DNA of 64,000 bases from NCBI GenBank assembly GCA_002007465.1, contig LNAC01000275.1, forward strand, positions 2,077,810 through 2,141,809, read 5' to 3'. Numbering within the stretch: the first letter of the stretch is position 1; each line of letters begins with the position of its first letter. The position numbers were made by a program, and so were the translations under genes. A model generated the notes under the pieces. That model did no database searches, had not been told where the DNA came from, and was given only the letters and a program-made list of their open reading frames with translations. This document shows positions 23,101 through 35,100 of the stretch, in pieces. The stretch is from Ailurus styani. Its lineage: Eukaryota; Chordata; Mammalia; Carnivora; Ailuridae.

Positions 23101-26100
23101 TTACAAGTAGGCAGAGAGGCAGGCAGAGAGAGAGGAGAGAGGAGGAAGCAGGCTCCCTGCTGAGCAGAGAGCCGGATGTGGGCCTGGATGTGGGCCTCGA
23201 TCCCAGGACCCTGGGATCATGACCTGAGCCGAAGGCAGCGGCTTTAACCCACTGAGCCACCCAGGCGCCCCAGCCTCTCATTTCGAAGGGGTTTGATGGG
23301 CTCTCCACAGGAGTGCGGGGCGAGGGGGTGTTGGGGAGAGTTTTTCCCGGGCAGTGAGATTCTTCCTAGTGTCTGATTCCATCTGTGGTCCCAGGAAGCC
23401 CTCTGAGTGACCGCCTGTCTGGGCATAATGATAATGACGACCGTGTTCTGGAGCCTCTGGTGGAAGGGAGGCCCCAGGAAGCAGAGAAGGGGATGCTTGA
23501 ATCTTCAGTGGTCAGCAGAGGCGTGTCGTGAAACCCTGGGCCGTTGGGACAAAGCACAGCATTTGTCACTGGGAGTCTGAGGCGGCCAGTTCCTTAGACT
23601 CTGAGCGCCTTCCTGATCGTGGGCAGGGAGGCGCGGAGAGGAGAAGCCCGCTTTACCGATGGGGCAGTCGATTCAGAGAAACTTGTCGGCTCTCAGGGTA
23701 ACTGCCCCCCACCGCCACCCCCACAATGAGTAGAGTGTCTGGGCTACGGGTTTTTTTTTCCCCCTCCTGGAAAGTGGACCATCCCCCTGTGCCCCTCCCC
23801 CTCCTCCTGGGCCACTCCTGTCCTTTAACAAAGCCAGGGAGGATCTGCTCTGGCTCAGCTCCGGGGTGTCAGTCAGGGCGCAGAGGGAGACCTTGCTCCG
23901 AAAGCCGCCTCCCCCGGAAAGAAATACAGAGTCGACTGTAGTCAGGAATTGTTTCTCTCCCCCCCTGTTTTTAGTGGGGGGAGGGGACACTTGGCAGCCT
24001 GTGGGGCCCCTTCTGGCTGTGAGCCCCACATCTCTTCCTGGCTGTTGGGAGGCAGGGCAGGAGTGGAGATTGGGGAGAAGGGGCAGGGGCTGGCCGGCCT
24101 CCAGCTGTGGGGCAGGAGAATTGGCCCATGGTGCCCCCCTCCCCCCACTTAGTTGGCCTGAGCGGAGCAGAGCCTGGGGTTCCTGATTAGTGAATGGGTA
24201 TAGGTGTGTCAGCCTGCGTTTCCTTCAAGGAGCTGGGTGCTGGGAGGGGAGGGCCTCAGAGCCCCGGAAGGCCTCAGCAAGTTGGGGAGGCTTAGCACGT
24301 TGAACCCCTAAAAGGAGTCAAGGAGGCGGGGCCTTCCAGCAGGAGGGATCTGAGCTGGATTGTGGGGTGCAGTGAGCAAAGGGTCTGCCCCAAAGGGTAA
24401 AGGACAAAATAATGGTAATTAAAATCGCTTTCTTCTACATTGTCCACTTTGACCAAAGTGCCTGTAGGGGTTTTTTTTTTTTCCTCCAGATTACCTAAAT
24501 TTAGCCTCAGGATTCTCCCCACTTGACAGATGAAGAAATCGAGGCTGCATTCTGGTTCCAGTGCCAAGGCAAGTGCAGACCGGAGTGGAGTCTGGGTCTC
24601 CAGATGCTTGTCCCAGGGCCCCATTCCCTCAGACTCAATGCCTGCAAAGCAGCAGTGAATTACATTTATTGCTGCTCGGAAAAGCTCCTTTTCCCTGGGA
24701 GGTGGTAATTAAGGCATAACTTCTCAAAAATGTTCCTGTATGCAGCTCCCCAGGAAGTTTCTTTCAGGTCTATTGTCTTGACTTCTGGATGGAAATGCCA
24801 AGTTGCAGGCGGGATGGTGCAGTTGCTTTTGGAAAGTGCCTGAGGCCAAGATAAAAGAGGGCCCTGTCTCTGCGACTGCCACTGCCTGATAAGGCCCTGG
24901 GTCGTTTCTATAGCAACAGCGACAGGAGGTACGGCTGGTGGGAGGAAGGGGAGCGGGGTTGGGATGGGTGTGGGGGATCAGAAGGGCTTTCCAGGGAAGA
25001 CAAGGTCCTGAGGTCAGGAGGGGACGAGGTGATAGGGAACAGAAGGAGTAAAGTCCTGGGGTTAAAAGCTGCCAGTTGAGTCTGTCTGTAGATGACGCCC
25101 ATGAGCAGACGCCAGCCTGGTTGGTTAAGAGCTACAAAGCCCAGCAACCTGGATTTGGTGTTGGCTTTGCCATTGACGACGTGGCTTTGTGCAGTTGGCC
25201 TCAGACACTCTGGCTGGTTTTTTTTTTTTTTTTTTGGTCAAGGTGAGAAGGGATAAGAAATTATCAACCTCCTGTGATTGCCTGATGATAAAACGAAGTT
25301 CTGTCCACAAAGCTCTTAGCCCAGAAACTGCGATAATCGGATGATGTCATACACATTCTCCTTCCTTCTTCCTCTCATCGCAACACACAGAACAGGAGGA
25401 GAAGGCCTGTTTTTCTGTGTGTTCTGATTTGCCAAGTGTATTAAGAACAGGGACTGAAGGATCCAGTTCAGAGGAATGGCTTCTTCCGTGGGGTGTGGCT
25501 TCCCTGGATGGCTGCCCTTGGCTTTGGAAAGTCCAGAATGGGGTTAGTGGTGGAGGGTTTTCCTGTGGGCAGTCATGGCCTGTGATGCCATGGCCACTCA
25601 CTACGGTTCTACCAGTGGTTGAGAGCGTGGCCGTTTATGCCCCAGAGGTGAGGCTTCTCCCTTGAAACTCTGCGGGTTGTCTCTGGTTCCCTTTGCTGCG
25701 TCTGCGCCCAGAGAGCACAACCAGGCAAGACCCCAGATGTGATGCTGTCTTCTATCAGACACAGTTAGTGAACTTTTAGTTGAGAAAAAAGAAAAGCATG
25801 GTGACCTATTTAAAGACACTTATTTATATTCAGGACACTTCTTGTGCTGGTTTTGAGAGTGTGGCAGGCAATCCTGGACATCTCTACAGGTTTTTAGTTT
25901 CTGTTCACACCCTCGGGGTTCAGTTTGTCAGGCCCACAGTCCCTGGGAACAGTGTTCACGGGGATGGAGAAGAGGCGGCCGGAAGGGGAGGGCGGGAGGA
26001 GGCAGGTGGGTAGGTAGGACTCCGTCTTTATCACTCTGGGAGCTGGTCTGTGGGGTCATATCCTCCGAATGGAGTGTGGGAACACTTCATTTGCTGACCG

Positions 26101-29100
26101 CTTTTTTTTTTTTAAACTCCTGAGTACTCTTGCTGCTCTGGGGCCCAGTTGGTGAGGGAGAGGCCAGAAAAGTGAGGATTAAATAGAACACGAAACCCTA
26201 GCCCAGAGAGTGGTGGGATGGTGTTCGGGGAGTTGGCTGTCCTGATCCTGGGGTTTAGACACGGATGGAGCACGTACCATGTGCCGGGGCCAGGATGTAA
26301 AGATGCACTTGTCACGCTCCTTGGAACCAGGGGAGCCAGAGAAGCATTTCGTTTTATTTAAAACCAGCTTTTGGGTAAGATTTAATTTTGTTCTTTTACG
26401 TAATCTCTGGATCCAACGTGGAGCTCAAACTCATGACTCCGAGATTAAGAGTCGAGCAGTCTACCGACTGAGCCGGCCAGATGCCCCAAGAGAGGCATTT
26501 TAAAAAGTTGAATAGTAACTATGAAGAAACTTAAGTCAGTAGAGATGATATATAAATCGAATGCAAGTAAACGGGGCAGCTTTTAGCCTTTTGACCAAGG
26601 CTTTTGGGAAGTTCTTTAGGTGAAATAATGAGACCTCTTTCTGGTGAATAGTCACAGAAGGAAGAGAATCCAATTTGACGGGTATCTCCTTCCGACTTGG
26701 AAGGCACCATCTTGTTCTTCCAGAAAAGTAAATTGAGCACACCAAATGTCCTTCCTGCCCTCCTTTCATTTTTTCATAGTTTTCTTTAAAGCGCTATGGA
26801 TGCGAAGTCCAAATTTGCATCTTCAAGAAGCTCCATCCTTTGGAGGAGGAAGGGAGAGCAGGGACCCAGGCTCTTTGCCAGTGTGCTCTGGTTAGGGAGC
26901 TGTGAGAGAAGCGGAGTCAAATAAAAGAGTGCTTTGCCCAGGGATGGTCCTTCATTGTCTCGGTCCGGTGGCCCTTGGACACTTGGAAGCCATATTACCC
27001 TTCCTCCTTGAAAGGTTCCTCCTAAACTCCACCAGAGCAAGTCTGCAGTTTTTTCCCATCTGCAGTGTGTTATCTGTTTTAGTCCTTCCCCTGAAAGTCT
27101 TGAGTGGCTTCTACCCAGGATTGCTCCTCTTTCAGTTTAAGGCTCTTATCTCTCCGGGCCTCAGGGAACTGGAAAGGCTGCCTCCCTTCCGCTGGGCATG
27201 ACTGGCCCTTGGGCACCTGCACCACGTCACACCTGTGGGCATCCCCGGTGCCCTGTGGGCTGCCCCACGATGAGCTCATCCACTTGGCTTTCCATTCTCA
27301 GGCCTGCACTGCACCATCTTGATTCCTTCGTTGTCCTCTCCTTGACTCATTGACTATCTTCCACTCTCTGGGTTTTCCTCTGACTCATTTCCCAGTTCTT
27401 CATGCCACAGACACCTCGCCAGGAGCCCATGGTCAGTCTCTGGCAGGCAGGTGACCCTGGTGACACTGCGGTGGCCTCAGAGTGCCAGTGAAGTTGGCCA
27501 TGTCACTGACGTTAAGCCATCTTGCACCCAGTGGTGCAAGGTTTTGGAGGCACCCCAATGTACTGATACCCCTGCTTGGCAAGGAGAGGGAGGAATGAAT
27601 GTCACGAGGGAAGTGACTTGTAAGAGAAAATAGTTGCACAGCGCCCGCCAGCTTGGCGGAGCGTGCAGCTCTTGATCTCGGGATTGTGGGTTCGAGCCCC
27701 ACGTTGGCTATAGAGATTTCGGATTACTTAAAAATAGAATCTTTAAAAAAATAAAATGGTAAAAATGCAGACAAGTAATAGGAACCATGCAATAACATCA
27801 GTCTGCTACCTGGAACTGGAGTGGGGGATATTTTGTCCCGTTGGCTTCATGTCTCTTTAACCGATGGAGCCACCCAGGCATCTCTTAAAAAAAAAAAAAG
27901 TGTTTCCCAATAGCTTTCCCCACCAGCTTCTTGTTGCTGTCCCTTGTCCCCAGCATTCATTCCTTCGCGTTTCTGTTCTTTGGCTAAACAGGTTTGCTAA
28001 TAGATGGCCAACATCTAGAGTTGTTCTCTGAAAATAAGTTATGTGTGCAAAAAGGTCTTGTTCTGCAACTTTTTCTCTGTCAGTATTAGGTTTGGAGATC
28101 CGTTGATGATCACAGGTCCAGGCGATTCTTGTCAACTGTTTTGTATTATTCCACTGTATTTACCCTCCTGAATTTACCTCTCCACTCACCTGCTGAAGGG
28201 CTTCTGGGTCGGGTTTGCCCCTACAGGTAATGCTGTAATGCACATTGTTGTGTGTGTGTTTGGGGGGATGGAGAGTTGCTGGGTCAGGCACATTCTTCCT
28301 GGTCCCGTAGTCCCTGCCCTAGCTTTGCACCAAAGGACACTCTCTACTTCTACTCCCTTGGGCTTTCGGCGGCTGGGTCACCTTGCCAGGTTCTTGGATG
28401 GCTTTATTTGAGCCAAAGGAGACCTGTTAGGGACCCGCGGAAAGGGGTGAAAGCTGATAGGGCTGTTTGCCATCTTGCTTTCAATTTCTGGCTCCTCAAG
28501 GACAGCCTGGCTGATGGAGTCCCAGGGGACCTTGGCTGAATTTGAGCCTATTTTTGTTTTCTCAAACGGTGTGCCTCAGCGCTGACCCTCCCCAGGTCTT
28601 TGTGATTCCAGCAATGACCCTGATGTTTATAAAGCAGCCCATTAGAGAGCGCATAGGCAGGGAAGCTCTGTTGAGGCCACGCTCTTTCTGCTCACTCAGG
28701 GGGAGCCCCAGAGGAGCCGGCGCCGTGAGGGCATGCTCTCGAAATCTCCGCAATGCCTGGCCAAGAAGGGCCCCTGTGTGCATCCAAGCATGTATATGTG
28801 TCTGTTTATGAACCCACGAGTCTACGGATGGAAAGAGCTCACGAGACTGTCTTCCCAGAGCGTCTTTGTGAAATCCTATCTCTTGAAAAGAAGAGACATC
28901 TTTCTCCCATCACCAAGAAGTTCTTCAGCAAACTGAGGCAGGAGAGTGAGAAATGCAGAGAAATGGGGGTTCAGAAATGCCAGAGCTTGGAGGGAGTTGT
29001 TAAAAATACAGAACCCTTGACCTTTGCTCGGGCTTGCTGTGAACCCCAGGGGGCTGGAGTCTGGGACCATTTGTAGCAAGCTCTTCCGATGATTTCTGAT

Positions 29101-32100
29101 GAACAGTCAAGACGGCACCTTTCCCCTAATCTAACTCCCTGAATTTATAGATGAGCAGGTTGAACCCCACACATCTTGACCATGTAAGCTCTCTCTCTCT
29201 CTTTTTAAATAAGTAATCTCTACATCCAACATGGGGCTTGAACTCATGCCCCAGAGATCAAGACGTGTTCTACCAACTGAACCAGCCAGTCATCCCTATA
29301 TATTGAAGCCTACACACAGAGTCCAGGGCATGGTGCTAGCATTGGGATCAGAACCTTCCCCCCCCCCCCCCCCCCCCCGGCTTTCAGGCCAGCACTCTCT
29401 TCCTGCTCAGCTAGAGCTAGTTGGCCAAAGTTTTGAACCCTAGAGCTGGCATTCCAAAGGGAATCCAGAAAGAGTTTAGGGTGGCTTGGCCAGCAGTGGG
29501 GGCAAAGCCCTACTTTCACGTATCATCTCTGGTAGCATCCATTCCTTCCCTGTGTGAGCGCGGGTACTGGCCTTTCGCTTCCCTGGAGTCCCAGGGCTCA
29601 GCCACACCTCACTGGGCACTAGGCCCAGGGCAGTTCCGAGGGCAGGGTGACGACCCCCAGGTGAGGGTGACCAGTGCCTGCCCCTGTGGTATACAACCTG
29701 GATGACAGGTGGATCGGAATATCTAAAGAGGCTGCTCGCAGCTATTTCCTCCTACAAGGGGATTCCTTTTGTGCCAAAGCCATGCTGTGGAGCTCCTGGT
29801 CTGTTGCCAAGAGGGTTTCTTGCAGAGCTTGGTGGCATCTGGGAGACATCAGGTTTGCTTTGCTGACACCAGGCAGGGGTGGAAGGAGCAGGGAGCAGGG
29901 CCTCCGAGGCTGGGAGAGAATGGGAAGGGAGTTTGGAAGGAAGCTGGGTGTCAGCAGGGGGTAGATGGGCTGACCAGGAGAACTTCCCGAAGCTGGAATG
30001 TGCCCTCCTGCCAGCCTCCACCGCAGCAGACGGCCATGTGCGCACTGTGCACTCTGAAGAATTCCCCCGTGAGCGCCACTGTGGCTGGCAGACCGCCTCT
30101 GACCTTTAGAAGAAGGGGGAGGGAGACACATAAACTACTAACCCAGAGAGACAAAGGACCTCAGCTGAAAAGTACCAAAGACGCTCCCCTTTGCTCCCCT
30201 TTCTTCCCCACCCACCGTCACCTTCTGCCTGCCTCCCTCCCCCCACCTCCCAGCGCGGTCTGAAATCTCCAGCCCAGCCTTGGGGGCCTGTGTTACTGCA
30301 CCCGGGGGCCATAGGCAGCCATCCAAAGGCACTGGCTTCACATTCTCTTTAACAAAAGCCGGTTCTCCGCCCTCTTTCCCTTCCTCTTCTTCCTTCCCAT
30401 AAATTCTGTAAAGGTAAAGTAATTTAGGCAAATCCACGCTTGCCCAAGGACTTCCATCAGGTGCCAGAGAACTGTGATGTTTAGCGACATACGGAATTCA
30501 TACGATCAACAAAATCAGGCTTTGGAAGGAATATGCAGATAGACAGTATTGCAGAACTTTCTGGTAACTCGTTTTCCCCCGTGCATATGGTCATCCTACA
30601 GACCGGATCTCACCCAGCCTTGCCTGGTACGTGAATCTTCATTTACCCGTTTAAGAAATAGATCACCTGTCTGCACATTTCTTCCGCAGCTGGATTTTGT
30701 CCACCCTGGGCAAATGGTAACGATAAGTCACAGCTTTCACTGGAGTAGGACTATTATTCACATTTTTCACGCTGGAGAAGGGAGAGCTCAGAAAGGTTAG
30801 AGGGTTTGGCCGATGTCACGGGTGAAGCAGAAGCGGCAAAGCGGGGAGGCCTCTTGACTCCTGGAGTTCTCTGCCCATTTGACTTTGTTAATGAATTGTC
30901 CCTTGCCATGGATGTTAATGGGAAGATGGGAGTTAGTATTAATTCTTTTGCCCAACATGTGTCAAGATTAAGTGCATTTGGGGAGAAACCAACAAAGCAG
31001 AAGCCACGTGAGTTCTGTGTCCAGCGAGAGTGGAACCGGGAAAGCGGCCAGCCTTCCCCTGGCCCATTGCTCGGAATCCATGCTCGCAGGGCCTGGAATG
31101 CCGTTACCTGCGGAAGGAGGAGAAGCCACAGGAGGGAAGGACAGATTCGGGGTGGGAGTAGATCCTCTCTCTGGGGCCCCCAGCTCTTAGATTTCTAGAT
31201 AGGAGGTAGGCTAAGGGGAAGGTGGGAAATGTCTAGGTTTTCTTCAGAATAAAGACGAGAAGAAAGCAGGGAGGCATTGTCATATGTTGGAAGATGTGGC
31301 ATGTTCTGGGGGAAAGTTCCCTTTTCTTGCCAGGCCTGCGTAAGAACAGAGCCTCACTCATACTCTAAGCAAGAAGGATTAAGGGGTTTCTTTTGGATTT
31401 GGGGGGCCTATTTTCCTAAGAGGGCTTTGAGGTTTTCCGTAGATCAGGAATCACCAACTGTTCTTTGGAGTGTGGAGGTCAGAGCATCGCACTAGGAGAA
31501 AATGCGGTTTCCTGAGAGTAAGAATCATCGAACACAAGGGTTTTCATGCTTGAATCAGGTCGTCGGTGCTCTGATCCAACAAGATCACGTCAGGGAAAAA
31601 AAGGCTACGTATGCCAAAATTAAAGTTTAAAACCAGGGTATTAATGCGTAGTCTGGAATGCAGAATGGACGTGCAGAGTTCTTTTCTCCTGAAGGGAGAA
31701 ACCAGGCCACCCAGGAAGGCAGGATAAGAGGGCAACGTTGGGACCCCAGGCCCATTGTGAAGCCCCTCTGTTGATGGCACAGGGGTGGTGTGTAGCTCCT
31801 CTACACCAGGTAGTAGACCTTCTGGGCCTCAGGTTTGCTGTTTTTTTTTTTTTAAAGATTTTATTTATTTATTTGACAGAGAGAGATCGCAAGTAGGCAG
31901 AGAGGCAGGCAGAGAGAGGAGGAAGCAGGCTCCCTGCTGAGCAGAGCCGGATGTGGGGCTCTATCCCAGGACCCTGAGATCATGACCTGAGCCGAAGGCA
32001 GAGTCTTTAACCCACTGAGCCACCCAGGCGCCCTCTCCTTGCTTTTCTGAGCTGAGCCCCCGTCCAGGTACACGAGGTTGAGAGGTGTGGCAGGGTGCAG

Positions 32101-35100
32101 GACGGGAGTTCTCACGCTCCAGGCCTTCTGCGGTCTCTCCCACTTGTCTTTGGCAAAGCTTTACCTTCCATATATAGTCGGCAAACCCCCTGCTTCAGTG
32201 GTGAACCAATTCCTGGAGTGCTACATAGCAGAGAACAGCTAATCCTTAGGGGAAGATCTCTGGGGACCCGGGAGGCCCCTATTGGTCATCTGTAAGCCCG
32301 AAGCCTTCTCCAGTGGTATGATTTGGGCTGCTAAGAACCATTTCTTAGACTGACCTTTGCACTGCAGCCCACGGAGCTGCATACATAAGTGGTTGCATAA
32401 TAAATATTATTCTGAACCTCAGTCTTGGGCAGGGAAAAAAAAATTGCAACTTGGTATTTTTGTTCTGAGGGCAAATTCCATCTGTAGTTGGAGTTCTCCA
32501 TTTGGAATGTTTTCCTGCGGACCGTTCCTGTCACCTGTAAGAGGATGTATGGGAAGCACGGGGTAGTGATGGGATAAGGCCTTCATGTCCCTGGGTGTCG
32601 GTGGGGGCGGGGGAGGTGTACGGATACTTCCCCGAGTGTGGAGGGAGATGGGAGCCATTGAGAGCCACTCTATGTCCTCCTACTGTGTGCCTGGCCCTGT
32701 GTCTTCGTGCAGCATCTCCGGGAATCTGGCTGCCCCCTGGAAGTGGGTGCTGCTTGTCCGTGATTTATAGATGAGCAGTGGAAGCACAGAGAGCTTAAGT
32801 AACATGTCTGAGGCTGCACAGCTAAGTGGAGATCTGGGATTCAGTCAGGCGATGAGACTTTGGAGCCTGGGTTCTTGAGCCTGTCTGGCTGGGGATAGAC
32901 CAGTCAAGGAATCAAGGCTGTTTTTGGTCTGCAAGCTTGTCTGATCTCTACCCAATCAGCTCTGTCAGTCCCTTCCCTGGTCTTGGACTTCAAGGTGCGG
33001 AGCGTCAGAATGTGCGTCAGCAAACCAGACCCATGGATTTCTTCATCTTAATGGCATGTTCGTTGGCAGCGTTGGGATCAATAATGGAATGGGATGAAGC
33101 CTAGTCGGAATCCAGGTGGCCTCCGTGAGGCCCAACAAACTGACCTTTACTTCAGGGAGCGTGGGACCGCCTTAGGAAAGGAAGCCAACTCTGCCCTCCT
33201 GGGAGCAGATGGCCCTGCCGGCCCCTGTCTTCTGGGGCCCGGCGCAGGGCTGTGTTCGGACTGCGGACCTGGACGTGTGGTCCTTCCTCTATGAAAAGAT
33301 GTGGAATCATATTCGGTAACTGTATCTTAGAACTGCGCGTATCGGTATTGTAGATTAAGACTTTTTAAAAAAGTTTACCTAAAAGCATATTTTTCCTTTC
33401 GATTTTAAAATAGACCCCCACGTTCTCTGGGCCTGCTGTGCCTAATGACAAGCCAGCCCTGCCCGGAGCCTGCAGGCCTGATGCGTATTTACCTGTGTGC
33501 ATCTCGTTCATCTAACATGTTTTCAGATGCCTCGTTCTGAGCGTCAAACGTGGGGTGACCTCTGGGACTCAGCCAGGGGATGCTGCTTTGGCCCCTGTCC
33601 GTGGTCCAGTCCCAGGAGAGCCCAGAGAAGGGGGAACAGGAGCCTGGGAGTCCTCTGGAACCGGAAGGTGGACTCGGGCTCCAGCAGTGTGCTGGGGCGG
33701 AACCCTGGTGGAGGGTCTGAGCTGAGGGAGGCGAATATAGCAGAGCTCGGATCTGCCTTATGCAGGGTCTGGGGTCTTCAGCATGGGGCTGGGGAGCTTC
33801 CAGGCCTCTGGAGAAAGCCTGACTTCTGAAGGGTAGTTTTCAGTGGGGGGCACTTTGACCTCCCAGAGGCCATTATTTTTGGTCGTCACAACTTAAGGAG
33901 GGCTCCTGGCTTCTGGTGGGGAGAGGCCCAGGGTTCTGGTGGGCATCCTGCAATGCAAAGGACAGCTCTCCAGGGGAGAATCCTCTGGTCCCAGTGTCCA
34001 TAGTGCTGGGCTCGGGAGACAGGATGTGTGATGAAAGTTTGGGGTGGGTGGATGGGTCTGATCGAACACGGGGGGGACAGGACTCCCATCCAGCTTGGTG
34101 GCAAATGCTTCAAATAGGCCATCCGCTGTGGGTGGTGCTCCGTCTTCTGGAACAGGATTTAATCCGTGGTTGGTTTATTTAGGGTAAAACCCAGGCTACC
34201 CAGAGCCCTTGGGGAAACAGCCATTCTAGAGAGAATTTTCCGGGTCTCAGAGGACTTACTCGTTTAAATATTTCAATTTTTATTTTTCTAAAGTTTAATG
34301 ATTTTGGGTAGATGTCTTTTTTTTTTTAAATGCTGAATGCGTGGCATGTTAGCCCCCTCCCCTTTGTGGACGTCCCAAGGTCATCATCATTACCCACACA
34401 GCTCTTGTTTTGGGCTTTGCGATACGGAAGTCCTCAGGGGTCGTCATCCATGGGTGTGGAGTTTTTGCGATTCACTAAATATCCCCAAAGTCCTTATGTT
34501 TGTTTTTTTTTAGTGTCCTCTTTTTCTCCCTGCCATTTGATACTTCTCGCCACTGTCCACATGCCTTCCTTCTCTCTCCTTTTAATTTTGTTGATTTTAT
34601 TCTGCGGTGGCCTTGGAAACCAGACATCCAGAGACCTGGCTTGCTGGAGCCATGCTCCTCCGACCGGCAGTGTTCTTCCTGTGCCGAGTGTCCCCGTGCC
34701 CTGTGAGGAAAGCACTCGAACGGGACGACGCAGAGATGTAGTGACAGCTGTTTTGATGCTCGGGGCTTCTCTTCCTCTGGTTCTCTGGTTCTGCATTGCC
34801 GAGCGAGCAGATCACGGATACCTGAGGCAGTTGCCATCCTCATCATCGTCAAAGTGCTATCACCAGCAGGACACAGAGTTTCTGTGTTCCAGTCCTTATC
34901 TTAACTGCTTTACCTGTAACATACCCTCAGCAGTCTTGTGAAGTAGCTGTTATGATCTGATAGTTCAGGTGACAAAGTGGAGAGGTTCTGTGTGTGGGAC
35001 AAATACAGCTGGCATAAAAGGTCAGGGAGCTGGGGTTTAACCCCGGAATGTCCTATCAGCCAGGGCTTGCTAGTCTGCAGGTCACGTGCTGGCTTTCTAA

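Noticed and set aside
27641..27757. tRNA-like gene (B box GGTTCGAGCCCC)
   Set aside because: It belongs to a tRNA-derived SINE: A-rich tail, no full cloverleaf, and several similar copies elsewhere in the window.
27990..28255. Possible L1 3' fragment on the minus strand
   Set aside because: Only short phrases such as 'tattccactgtatttaccct' resemble L1; too diverged to support by eye.
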